Position numbers and translations under genes: made by a program | The notes under the pieces: model-generated | What the model was told of the DNA's origin: nothing | Database searches by the model: none | Seen by the model: the letters and a program-made list of their open reading frames with translations, nothing else | In this document: positions 1 through 6,459 of the stretch, piece after piece | Layout: each line of letters begins with the position of its first letter | Position numbering within the stretch: position 1 is the stretch's first letter | NCBI GenBank assembly: GCA_021160785.1 | Contig: JAGHBX010000471.1 | Span: 1-6,459 of the forward strand | Source: Planctomycetota bacterium | Lineage (GTDB): Bacteria > Planctomycetota > Phycisphaerae > Sedimentisphaerales > Anaerohalosphaeraceae | Direction of reading: 5' to 3' | DNA length: 6,459 bases

Positions 1-528
1 AGCATCCGGATTTCTCTTCCTGGCCTTTTCGAGTTCCTTTTGAAGGGCTTCATCCGAAGGCATCTCGGCGCTCGGCGGCAGGAAGTCGCGCTTGACGCTT
101 CTGCCGCCCCAGCACGTCTTGATCAGCAGCACCTGCTCGTCCAGATGCTCGCCCATCACCCAGCCAAAGCCCAACTCAGGACCGATCTCCCTTTCGCTCC
201 CGCCGAAGCCCGGCTTGAGATTGCCATAGCGTCCGCCGTCCATCGTCCAGATCCAGACATCGCGGCGCTCGCGCCAGTCGCCCCAGCGGTCCTTCCACTG
301 CTGGTATTCGGCGGCGGTCTCGGCGTTATAGATCAGGTATTCCAGCGTGCGCAAAGCGGCATGACCCTGCATATTGGACTGCCCCGCTAAGATGAAAACC
401 TTCACCGGTCCCTCCTTAGCTGCCGGCCACGGGTCCTGGTTAAACGCCGATTCCAAAACATCAGCCTGGCCAGCACTCACAAGAACGCACAACGCCACCA
501 ACCCCCAAATCCATCGAACACACCTCAT
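1..528 (-). CDS. SGNH carbohydrate esterase, sialate O-acetylesterase-type (3' end outside window)
   Basis: Probably a secreted esterase that removes acetyl groups from a glycan. The frame is open from an ATG at 526-528 to the window edge, giving 176 residues without a stop; the C-terminus, with the expected catalytic Asp/His block, lies outside. Residues 1-22 form a signal peptide (basic start, hydrophobic WGLVALCVLV, likely cleavage after AGQA). The mature part opens with KVFILAGQSNMQGHA (about 43-57), the block I motif of the SASA/DUF303 group, with Ser51 as the expected nucleophile. IGPELGFGW (115-123) and KTCWGGRS (137-144) match later conserved blocks of that family. An AAAGGAG ribosome-binding site (536-542) sits 7 bases before the ATG and fixes the start. 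It lies 38 bases after the glycosidase-like gene with no terminator between, so it is probably co-transcribed. The family assignment is firm; the substrate (acetylated xylan, sialate or another sugar) is unknown. Confidence 0.88.
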   Translation of the reverse strand, partial: MRCVRWIWGLVALCVLVSAGQADVLESAFNQDPWPAAKEGPVKVFILAGQSNMQGHAALRTLEYLIYNAETAAEYQQWKDRWGDWRERRDVWIWTMDGGRYGNLKPGFGGSEREIGPELGFGWVMGEHLDEQVLLIKTCWGGRSVKRDFLPPSAEMPSDEALQKELEKARKRNPDA

Positions 529-535
529 CAAATCG

Positions 536-542
536 CTCCTTT
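536..542 (-). promoter_or_regulatory. Ribosome-binding site of the esterase gene
   Basis: The minus strand reads AAAGGAG, seven bases before the ATG at 528. It is a strong Shine-Dalgarno match and supports this start even though the gene is cut by the window edge. It lies within the 38-base gap after the glycosidase-like gene. That gap shows only an A/T-rich stretch and no terminator. Confidence 0.75.
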
Positions 543-566
543 CCAAAAACCTGTTAATAATTATCT

Positions 567-3086
567 TCACTCTTCCAGGACCAGTTCTTTCGATTCGTAG
601 GGAACAGGATACGCCGTAATCCACACTTGGGGCTTTAGTTGCCCTAACTCGACCTTGCGACGCTTGTCCTCCGACTCGAACTGCATCACCACAGCCTGAA
701 TCTTCTTGCCGATCATGTCCTTGGTAACGTCGAAGAAGTAGCTAAAACCGGCCTGGGCACGGTTGTTGCCGTATTCCCACGGGTTGGCCGGATACGAGAC
801 CGCACGCCGCGGCGCACCGACGTATCGACCGTCAACACGCAAGGCCGCGTATGCCCCGTCGCGACCGTGAGGACCGATGCACGCCACGACCAGGTACGAG
901 TCTTTCGCCGCCTCGTCCAGAACGAACTGCCCGCACCACGCCTGTTGCGCCGGCGCCTTCGGATAGGCCGCGAACACATTCGAGGCCCGCCAGTCGGTCC
1001 GATCGATCTTCTTGCCCCGCCTCAAACCGATGATTTCGGCGACGTTGGCGGCCCGTCCCGGGATGCGAATGTACCGAATCGCCCCGGCGCCGGCAAGATC
1101 GATTGACAGCTTGTTCACGGTAATCTCCGTCCACTCCTTGCCGACCGTGTAGCTTCGACGCAAGACGGTTGCCGTTGGCGTTGATTCGGCCTGTATCTTC
1201 ACACCGACTGTGCGCCATGTGCGCAGGTCGGCTGAAACCTGGGCTTCTGTCGGCTTGAAAGCGTCATCGACCCGTCGCAGTACAATTGTGTCGATATCGG
1301 TTGATTTGCCCAGATCGATCCGCAAGGCGCCGCCCCATATCGCGCCGGTGCGGAGGCGGAAGAATGTGTCCGGGTCGTCATCGAAGAGGTAGCGATCCCA
1401 CACGCCGCGTTCGACAAGCAGCTTCTGGTCGAAGAAAGCATCACGAGCCTCGGCGACCTGCCGAATCGCCGTTGGCCCGGAGCGGTACTTCGATCTGATC
1501 TCCAAAGCGTTGTTGTTGGCGGCAAAACACGTTGCCTCGTAGAGCGCCTCGGCGTCATCAGGAACGGCGACCGGAACCAGGGTGTTCAACTTGCGATGCC
1601 ATGGCCCGGCGAGCTTCTTTCCGCCAAACGCAACGTCAATGCTCTTGCCCTTCAGCAGGCCGGCGGCCAAATGCCCGTCAAGCGTCGCCTTGCTAAACGT
1701 ACGCGGCTGTCGAGGCAGCGACACCGTGGCAGTCGTACCCGGCATGCCCATAAGCTTGATCACCGCCGGCTTGCCCGCAACGTCGCAGACGACTTCATAC
1801 GTACAGCCCTTCACGCCCAACTCCTGCGAAGGTTCGCTGGAAGCGACAACCAGGCATGCGCGAAACGGCAGAACCTCGACATCGACGTGCTCACCTTTCC
1901 TGAACGTCCCTAAAATTTCCTCGGAGACGTGCAGGCGTCGCACATGGATCGGGCCTTCGCTGTCCAGGCCGATTGTCTCGTCAAGCGGTATCGAATAAGT
2001 CACAGGCTCCCAGCCGGTGTTGCGCAGCACCACGATCCGTGTCTTGTCATCGCCGCGCGACACGGCGTTGGGACCAAACGTCTCCGACGGCAAGAGCATC
2101 CCGTTAACCGCGATATCACGGTGCCGGCGGCAGAGATTGTAGATGCGGGCCAGTTTGGGGAACTCGTCGTCGCGCAGGAACCAGGGACTCCCGTACAGCT
2201 CCGGGCCAAGAATCAGGTTTCTCGAAAAGGCCTGCAGATAGAGGTCGTCTTCCCAGTAGTCCAGGGCCGAGGAAAGACAGACGCCGTGATCCTCGACCAG
2301 ACGTCGCAGCCTGCCCGACTCCCTGTCGACGAGGACTCCAAGCCCGATAGTGCACGCGCGGTTGTGCGTTGCCGCCGTCCGGTTGGACCGCCACACGTCA
2401 ATATAAGCCTCGCCGCCCCACAGCCGCGTGGTGACGTACGGAACGCCGTCGCCCAGGTTCAGGCGATGGTTCAGCACGATCAGATCGGGGCAGTAGGTGC
2501 GACACTGCTTGAGCATCCGGACGAAGGCATCCTGTTTCTCCGTGCGCAACTGCCCGCAGACGGCATCGACCTTGAACAGGTGAAAGTCATAGTCGCGACA
2601 CAGCTTGACCAGCATGTCGGTCCGGGCCTTTTCCTCGGCGGCTGTGTCGCCGAAGCCGTCCGGACCGAGCCACACGCCAAGGCGACAACCGAACGATTTG
2701 GCTTTCTCGTAGATGGGGTCCAGGCCGTTAGGGTAGTGCTCCTTGAATCGGTCGGAGTAGATGCTGCCGTAGTAACGCGGCGCGTCGATGGTTCCGGCGT
2801 CGAAGGCGTAGATATCCAGCTCCATTCCGTACTCGTCATGGAGCCACTTGAAGAAATCGAGGTTCGCCAGGGTCTGGGCCTCGGTGGACCCCTCGTTGGT
2901 GTTGTTGATCCACGAAAAGTAGTGACTGCGCGACGGCGTCGATTCGTCGGCGCCCGCCAGAGGATGCTTTTCGGCTCCCGCTGCAAGACTTCCAAATCCC
3001 AGAAAGGCTGCAATGAGCGCCATCAAAGCACCAGCGCGAATCTTCTGTCCAAAAAGTGCAATCGATGTGAATCGCAAAAACGTCAT
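567..3086 (-). CDS. Secreted glycoside hydrolase-like protein (clan GH-D-like barrel) with F5/8-type C domain
   Basis: An 839-residue exported protein, probably an alpha-glycosidase acting on a side-chain sugar. Residues 1-38 are a signal peptide with a long basic n-region, a hydrophobic core (about 19-35) and an AGA site before Glu39. Residues about 50-420 look like a TIM barrel plus C-terminal beta-domain as in GH27/GH36: LDIYAFDAG (90-98), CRLGVWLGPDGF (134-145), FHLFKVDAV (168-176) with Asp174 as candidate nucleophile, and EAYIDVW (226-232) with Asp230 as candidate acid/base. The 56-residue spacing is close to that family pattern. DYWEDDLYLQAFSRNLIL (276-293) follows. Residues about 540-690 resemble a discoidin/F5/8 C carbohydrate-binding domain (GGALRIDLG, TIVLRR, SADLRTW, RYIRIPG). 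Residues about 700-839 are an unassigned, probably beta-rich domain. An AAGGAG site 7 bases before the ATG at 3086 fixes the start; the frame is open further upstream into the sulfatase, but that extension would bury the signal peptide. The exact GH family is not recognised. Confidence 0.75.
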   Translation of the reverse strand: MTFLRFTSIALFGQKIRAGALMALIAAFLGFGSLAAGAEKHPLAGADESTPSRSHYFSWINNTNEGSTEAQTLANLDFFKWLHDEYGMELDIYAFDAGTIDAPRYYGSIYSDRFKEHYPNGLDPIYEKAKSFGCRLGVWLGPDGFGDTAAEEKARTDMLVKLCRDYDFHLFKVDAVCGQLRTEKQDAFVRMLKQCRTYCPDLIVLNHRLNLGDGVPYVTTRLWGGEAYIDVWRSNRTAATHNRACTIGLGVLVDRESGRLRRLVEDHGVCLSSALDYWEDDLYLQAFSRNLILGPELYGSPWFLRDDEFPKLARIYNLCRRHRDIAVNGMLLPSETFGPNAVSRGDDKTRIVVLRNTGWEPVTYSIPLDETIGLDSEGPIHVRRLHVSEEILGTFRKGEHVDVEVLPFRACLVVASSEPSQELGVKGCTYEVVCDVAGKPAVIKLMGMPGTTATVSLPRQPRTFSKATLDGHLAAGLLKGKSIDVAFGGKKLAGPWHRKLNTLVPVAVPDDAEALYEATCFAANNNALEIRSKYRSGPTAIRQVAEARDAFFDQKLLVERGVWDRYLFDDDPDTFFRLRTGAIWGGALRIDLGKSTDIDTIVLRRVDDAFKPTEAQVSADLRTWRTVGVKIQAESTPTATVLRRSYTVGKEWTEITVNKLSIDLAGAGAIRYIRIPGRAANVAEIIGLRRGKKIDRTDWRASNVFAAYPKAPAQQAWCGQFVLDEAAKDSYLVVACIGPHGRDGAYAALRVDGRYVGAPRRAVSYPANPWEYGNNRAQAGFSYFFDVTKDMIGKKIQAVVMQFESEDKRRKVELGQLKPQVWITAYPVPYESKELVLEE

Positions 3087-3219
3087 AGCAATTCTCCTTG
3101 TCGCTGTCGATATAAGTGTGGACACAACTTTCCAGGTAAGTCTGGCGCGCCTCGGCCTTGGCGGCGACGGTAACCATATAGAGCATGCCCGACTTTTTCG
3201 TGTTGCACATATCAAACAC
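3087..3219 (-). pseudogene. Possible relic of a small alpha+beta barrel (ABM-like) gene
   Basis: The 151-base gap between sulfatase and glycosidase-like gene holds a minus-strand frame, entered by GTG at 3219 or ATG at 3210, 3186 or 3177, with protein-like sequence and G/C-rich third codon positions (MLYMVTVAAKAEARQ, then TYLES, then SDKENCYDVFA). The beta-alpha-beta order and the NCYDVF segment recall the N-terminal half of antibiotic biosynthesis monooxygenase or similar dimeric alpha+beta barrel proteins. That resemblance is from memory and weak. After about position 3060 the frame runs through the signal-peptide coding of the next gene and loses any resemblance to a protein, stopping at 2836. 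No ribosome-binding site precedes any of the starts. It could equally be a chance frame in a leader region. Confidence 0.2.
3094..3099 (-). promoter_or_regulatory. Ribosome-binding site deciding the glycosidase-like start
   Basis: The minus strand reads AAGGAG, seven bases before the ATG at 3084-3086. The open frame runs on to position 3302 inside the sulfatase gene. This site, together with a signal peptide that begins exactly at the chosen ATG, is the reason for preferring the 839-residue product over a 911-residue one. Confidence 0.8.
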
Positions 3220-3237
3220 TTCAAAAACTGTTTCATT

Positions 3238-4911
3238 TCAGTCATCCCAATGGGTATTGATGATTTCTCGGATTCTCGGGTTGTCTTCATCAGTATCCTC
3301 AATCTCTTTGCGAAGTTCCTTTAATTGTGCCTTGAGAGACTGGACGATCTCTTGATAATCAGTATCGCCGTAGCGGTTGTTCATTTCACGGGGATCTTTG
3401 GCAAGATCATAAAACTCCCAGGCAGCCGGCGTACTCTTCCAGAATCGGTTGCCGTCGCGTCCGGTGACCTTCTTCTTGTTGTGAATATCGGTGTAATCAA
3501 CGCCATAGAAGAAAATCAGCTTGTACTTCTTCGTCCGAATGCCAAAATGACCCGGGTTATTGTGGCCATGAGCCATATGCATCCAGTAGCGGTAGTAGGT
3601 TCCCTTGCGCCAGTGGTCGGGCTCGGCGGCGCCCTTAAGAGCCTCTGCGAAACTGCACCCCTGCATATAATCAGGTCGGCGGACTCCCGCCAGTTCCAGC
3701 AGAGTCGGTGCAAAATCGCTGTTGTTGATCAGCCAGTCGCAGCGACTATTAGCCTCAATCGTTTTGGGGTAATGAATTATAAGGGGCATGCGTATGGACT
3801 CTTCGTACATCCAGCGTTTGTCGATATAGTCGTGTTCACCTAAGAACATGCCCTGATCGCTCGTATAGACGATGATGGTATTATCCATCAAATCGTTCTC
3901 TTTCAGGTAGTCAAAAATACGACGAAGGTTATCGTCGATGCCCTTCACACAACGAAGGTATTCCTTGACATACAGTTGATAAGTATGATGGGTCATTTCC
4001 CTGTCGGTGAGTTGATCCTTGCCGGTAAGTTCGATGATCTTTTTCCTGTAATATGAGGCCAGGTTGCGTTTGCGGGGCTGCGGAGAAATCGTCGAGCCGA
4101 TGACGCCGACAAGGGAGTCGTTTTCGCCGCGAGTGGCTATCGAGCCAAAATCCGCACCAGGCTGATCGTAGAGATTATCCGGTTCGGGAATGTTGGCGTC
4201 TTTCAGGTAGTTCTCGTAGCGTTTGGCATAGACAAACATGTCATGGGGGGCCTTAAAATGATGCATCAGGAAAAACGGTTTTGTCTTATCCCGCTTGCCC
4301 AGCCACTCCAGGCTGATATCTGTAAGAACATCCGAAGAGTGCCCCTGGTAGTCCTTAACCGCTATTTCCCGCACCAGGGTGCTGTCAAAGCGAATCCGCC
4401 TTATCGCGCCTCCTTCGCTGACGTGCATGGTCGGATTCATATAGCGCCCCTGGCCGGCAATCACAGAGTAATAATCGAAAAACATCGGAGACTCTTTCAG
4501 GTGCCATTTTCCCACGACAGCCGTGGTGTAACCGGCCTTCTTCATCTCTCGTGGAAGATAGTTCTTTTCTCCCGGCAGAGAATCATAAAGGTCGTATACG
4601 CCATTTCGATGCGAGTACTGCCCCGTCAGAATGGTCGCCCGACTCGGAGTGCAGATCGAGTTCGTACAAAAGACATTGTCAAAGACCATCCCGTTTCGAG
4701 CAAGCTTGTCAAGATTCGGCGTTGGATTGAGCTTCGCCAGACGCCGACCGTAAATCCCTATTGCCCGCGCACAGTGGTCGTCGGACATAATGTAAAGAAT
4801 ATTAGGGCGCAATGGTTTCCTGGCTTCCGCCGCCGCCTTGCTCGCCGGGGAGACAAAAATGCTCGCGGCCGCCGCCGCACCCAGGTTCTTCAAAAAATCT
4901 CGACGTTTCAT
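3238..4911 (-). CDS. Tat-exported S1-family sulfatase (Cys-type formylglycine)
   Basis: Hydrolyses sulfate esters, most likely on a sulfated polysaccharide or its oligosaccharides, outside the cytoplasm. The 557-residue length is normal for the alkaline-phosphatase-fold sulfatases. RRDFLKNLGAAAAA (3-16) is a twin-arginine signal; the mature part begins near 28-35. RPNILYIMSDDH (35-46) supplies metal-binding Asp44 and Asp45. CTPSRATILTG (87-97) is the complete signature, in which Cys87 becomes formylglycine; a maturation enzyme must be encoded elsewhere. GKWH (134-137), HHFKAPH (217-223) and TSDQG (350-354, Asp352 metal ligand) complete the site. Residues 440-511 (RYWMHMAHG, FYDLAKDPREMNNRY) are the usual C-terminal subdomain. 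The ATG at 4911 is chosen because it places the RR motif correctly; no proper ribosome-binding site precedes it (AAAGAG lies 14 bases away). A GTG at 4926 is possible but less likely. The sulfatase class is certain; the exact subfamily and substrate are not. Confidence 0.95.
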   Translation of the reverse strand: MKRRDFLKNLGAAAAASIFVSPASKAAAEARKPLRPNILYIMSDDHCARAIGIYGRRLAKLNPTPNLDKLARNGMVFDNVFCTNSICTPSRATILTGQYSHRNGVYDLYDSLPGEKNYLPREMKKAGYTTAVVGKWHLKESPMFFDYYSVIAGQGRYMNPTMHVSEGGAIRRIRFDSTLVREIAVKDYQGHSSDVLTDISLEWLGKRDKTKPFFLMHHFKAPHDMFVYAKRYENYLKDANIPEPDNLYDQPGADFGSIATRGENDSLVGVIGSTISPQPRKRNLASYYRKKIIELTGKDQLTDREMTHHTYQLYVKEYLRCVKGIDDNLRRIFDYLKENDLMDNTIIVYTSDQGMFLGEHDYIDKRWMYEESIRMPLIIHYPKTIEANSRCDWLINNSDFAPTLLELAGVRRPDYMQGCSFAEALKGAAEPDHWRKGTYYRYWMHMAHGHNNPGHFGIRTKKYKLIFFYGVDYTDIHNKKKVTGRDGNRFWKSTPAAWEFYDLAKDPREMNNRYGDTDYQEIVQSLKAQLKELRKEIEDTDEDNPRIREIINTHWDD

Positions 4912-5087
4912 GGTATGCAAAATCACTCTTTGTATTAGATTGCTTTGTCGGCGACATCACTTTTCGCCGACCGTAACCCAGACCGGTGCCGACCATATCA
5001 TGTTGCCGTCGACCTGGGGAACCTTTTCTCCATTTTTCTTTTCAAAAAAAACACCTTCTACATATTCCTTCCCCCCCATCGAAAGCA

Positions 5088-5096
5088 ATTATAGCA
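5088..5096 (-). promoter_or_regulatory. Extended -10 promoter ahead of the sulfatase
   Basis: The minus strand reads TGCTATAAT, a perfect extended -10 element. At a 17-base spacing the -35 position falls on a T run (5111-5116) that matches the consensus at only two bases, so the extended TG would have to compensate. Transcription would start near 5080, giving an untranslated leader of about 170 bases before the sulfatase ATG. It was found by eye in an A/T-rich gap, so chance is possible. Confidence 0.45.
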
Positions 5097-5109
5097 TGTT
5101 ACCGCCCCC

Positions 5110-5179
5110 AAAAAAAGCATCCCGCCCAAATCATCGTCTGCGGACCCAAATCCGCCTGCCGAGCCTTGATTCCGCTCGG
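5110..5179 (-). terminator. Tandem small hairpins and T run after the beta-helix gene
   Basis: Twenty-six bases beyond the stop at 5206 the minus strand has CCGAGC pairing with GCTCGG (5174-5179 with 5159-5164, 9-base loop). It is followed at once by GCGGA pairing with TCCGC (5151-5155 with 5140-5144, 6-base loop). A run of seven T lies a further 23 bases on (5110-5116). The T run is too far from either stem for a textbook intrinsic terminator, so this may be a weak terminator, an mRNA 3' stabiliser, or nothing. Confidence 0.3.
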
Positions 5180-5205
5180 AAACAGGAACCTGTGGCAACT
5201 ATGTT

Positions 5206-6459
5206 CTACGGTTCGTCCTGATTCGTATTGAATTCGTCCGCTCCGATGTCGGGCTTTGCGCTCCGGGCGCCTTTGTCGATATCGGCCTGCACATCAGCTA
5301 ATTTCACCGCCTTGTCGATTGCATCGGCCGCGCCGTCTGTCAGATGAAGATTGCCGTTTTCCGGATCGACGAGAACGGATGTAAGGTCCTTCGCCAGGTT
5401 GTTGACTGCGATGAACTCATGCTTCGATTCATTCCCGATATCCGGCCCGCAAAGGAGATTGTTCGCAATAAACAGGTTGCTGTTGTCAAACACCACCCGG
5501 ATGAGTCGGCGCAGGCGGCTTTTCGGTTCATATATGCTGTTGTTCAGGATCCGGCAGTTGGCGGTGTATACGGCCACGATTCCCGCTTGTGGCGCCCGGG
5601 TGATAAAGTTGTTCCGAACGATACAGCCAGTGCAGTGCCAACGAACATCTTCGGGCCGATGGGGATTGCCCAGACAAACTCCCGCGTCGCAGTCGATGAT
5701 AATGTTCCTCTCGATAACACAATCCCTCGCCTCGTGCCACAAGAATATCGCCCCGCGTCCCTCCATGGTCCGTCCCTGGATATTGACAAAGATATTATCG
5801 CTGATCGTCCAGTTCCGTGCAAACATCACGTCAATACCGCCGATATAATTGCCGTTGAAATTCGCAGGCGAATCGGCCGGATCGTCGGCAAATCTCTTGG
5901 GACGATCGTTATAGAACATGCAGTATGATATGCGGCAATTACGCGGCGCTATCCGGTCGCGATTGGCTTGAGGAACCTTGACGCCCTTGACCCCGCGCTG
6001 CCAGATATTGTGAATGATGCAGTTGTAGATGGTCAACTCATGCACACCAGTCTGGGAATTGATCTTGAACCCGTTCCATTTGATATTCTGAATCGTCAGG
6101 TCGGCGATGGTTACTCCCCGGCAGGCGGTAATGCCGATCAACTCGCCGTCCTGGCTGTTCAGACCGTCTATGACCACTCTTCGAGGGTCCCCCGAAGCGC
6201 CCCGCAGCGTAAGCCCGTCGGTCGTGATCTCGACATAACGCCGCATCATATAGACCCCGTCTTCCAGCAAAATCGTAACACCCGGGCGGGCCTCCTTCAG
6301 GGCATCGGCCAATTGACCGGGACTGGACACTCTAACCGTCGCCCCCTTCGGCGCCCCAAGAGCAGGCGCCTTGGGAAACCACCCCTGCGCGGGTGGATCG
6401 ATCAGCAGGCCCTTATCTTCGGCAGGAGATGTTTGCTTCAATGCGCCAATTACCTCGGC
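5206..6459 (-). CDS. Right-handed parallel beta-helix protein, polysaccharide lyase-like (5' end outside window)
   Basis: Probably a secreted protein that cleaves or binds a polysaccharide in the groove of a beta-helix. The frame stays open to the window edge (reading AEVIGALKQ), so the start and any signal peptide lie outside; 417 residues are visible. The TTG at 6441 is not a credible start. Residues about 46-105 (TVRVSSPGQLADALKEA, TILLEDGVYMMRRYVEI, LTLRGASG) form the N-terminal cap and first coils seen in PL6-like and other lyases. From about 108 to 345 the sequence is a series of short coils with N/I ladders: VTIADLTIQNIKWNGFKI, CRISYCMFYN, WTISDNIFVNIQG, CVIERNIIIDC, CIVRNNFITRA, CRILNNSIYE, LFIANNLLCG. 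PDIGADEF (403-410) is a C-terminal motif common in secreted beta-helix proteins. No catalytic residues can be assigned. The fold is well supported; enzyme activity is inference, and a non-catalytic role is possible. Confidence 0.85.
   Translation of the reverse strand, partial: AEVIGALKQTSPAEDKGLLIDPPAQGWFPKAPALGAPKGATVRVSSPGQLADALKEARPGVTILLEDGVYMMRRYVEITTDGLTLRGASGDPRRVVIDGLNSQDGELIGITACRGVTIADLTIQNIKWNGFKINSQTGVHELTIYNCIIHNIWQRGVKGVKVPQANRDRIAPRNCRISYCMFYNDRPKRFADDPADSPANFNGNYIGGIDVMFARNWTISDNIFVNIQGRTMEGRGAIFLWHEARDCVIERNIIIDCDAGVCLGNPHRPEDVRWHCTGCIVRNNFITRAPQAGIVAVYTANCRILNNSIYEPKSRLRRLIRVVFDNSNLFIANNLLCGPDIGNESKHEFIAVNNLAKDLTSVLVDPENGNLHLTDGAADAIDKAVKLADVQADIDKGARSAKPDIGADEFNTNQDEP

Larger units (their letters stand above)
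4912..5205. other. Intergenic region, beta-helix gene to sulfatase (294 bases)
   Basis: No convincing gene is present. From high to low coordinates it holds the two hairpins, the T run, the extended -10 element, and a purine-rich leader with a run of seven G (5071-5077) and an A/T-rich stretch (about 5035-5060). The short frames here either overlap the sulfatase start out of frame or lack a ribosome-binding site. It is the longest gap in the window and the likeliest place for a transcript boundary. Confidence 0.6.

Noticed and set aside
40..390. Plus-strand open frame of 116 codons at the window start
   Set aside because: It is antisense to the SGNH esterase, which has a signal peptide, a ribosome-binding site and the GQSNM motif in its favour.
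1929..3173. Plus-strand open frame of 414 codons
   Set aside because: It lies antisense to the glycosidase-like gene, has no recognisable domain, ends in a low-quality Arg/Ser/Lys-rich tail, and mirrors the G/C-rich codon positions of the real gene.
3087..3302. N-terminal extension of the glycosidase-like gene by 72 codons
   Set aside because: It would overlap the sulfatase by 65 bases and put a long basic stretch ahead of a signal peptide. The ATG at 3086 has a strong ribosome-binding site.
4243..4938. Plus-strand open frame of 231 codons
   Set aside because: It is antisense to the N-terminal half of the sulfatase, including the CTPSR region, and has no domain of its own.
4802..4996. Minus-strand 64-codon frame overlapping the sulfatase start
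   Set aside because: It reads the Tat-signal coding region out of frame, is glycine-rich low-complexity sequence and has no ribosome-binding site.
5344..5928. Plus-strand open frame of 194 codons
   Set aside because: It is antisense to the beta-helix gene, whose coil repeats clearly explain the sequence; no family resemblance was found.
6439..6441. TTG as start of the beta-helix gene
   Set aside because: The frame continues open to the window edge, and the sequence after TTG is not a signal peptide, so the true start lies outside.

Overview
The window looks like a polysaccharide-degradation locus from an environmental bacterium, most likely of the Planctomycetota/PVC group. I infer this from recalled family resemblance: a Tat-exported formylglycine sulfatase with a typical planctomycete-style N-terminus, F5/8-type appendages, an SGNH acetylesterase, a parallel beta-helix protein with a C-terminal GADEF motif, and no SusC/SusD pair in view. 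No RNA gene, mobile element, CRISPR array or long repeat was found. The taxonomic call rests on style only.

All four genes read on the minus strand, so transcription runs from high to low coordinates. In that order they are: a right-handed parallel beta-helix protein, lyase-like, whose 5' end lies beyond the window (5206-6459); an arylsulfatase-type S1 sulfatase with a Tat signal (3238-4911); a secreted protein with a clan GH-D-like (GH27/GH36-like) catalytic barrel plus a discoidin domain (567-3086); and a sialate O-acetylesterase-type SGNH esterase whose 3' end lies beyond the window (1-528). The gaps are 294, 151 and 38 bases. The first holds two small hairpins and a good extended -10 promoter, so the sulfatase may start its own transcript. 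The second holds what may be a relic of a small gene. The third is just a ribosome-binding region.

The products fit together as exported enzymes attacking a sulfated and probably O-acetylated glycan: backbone cleavage or binding (beta-helix), desulfation, removal of an alpha-linked sugar, and deacetylation. The substrate cannot be named from sequence alone. The best candidate for novelty is the 839-residue glycosidase-like protein. It carries a plausible catalytic Asp in an FKVD strand but does not look like a textbook member of any GH family I recognise.
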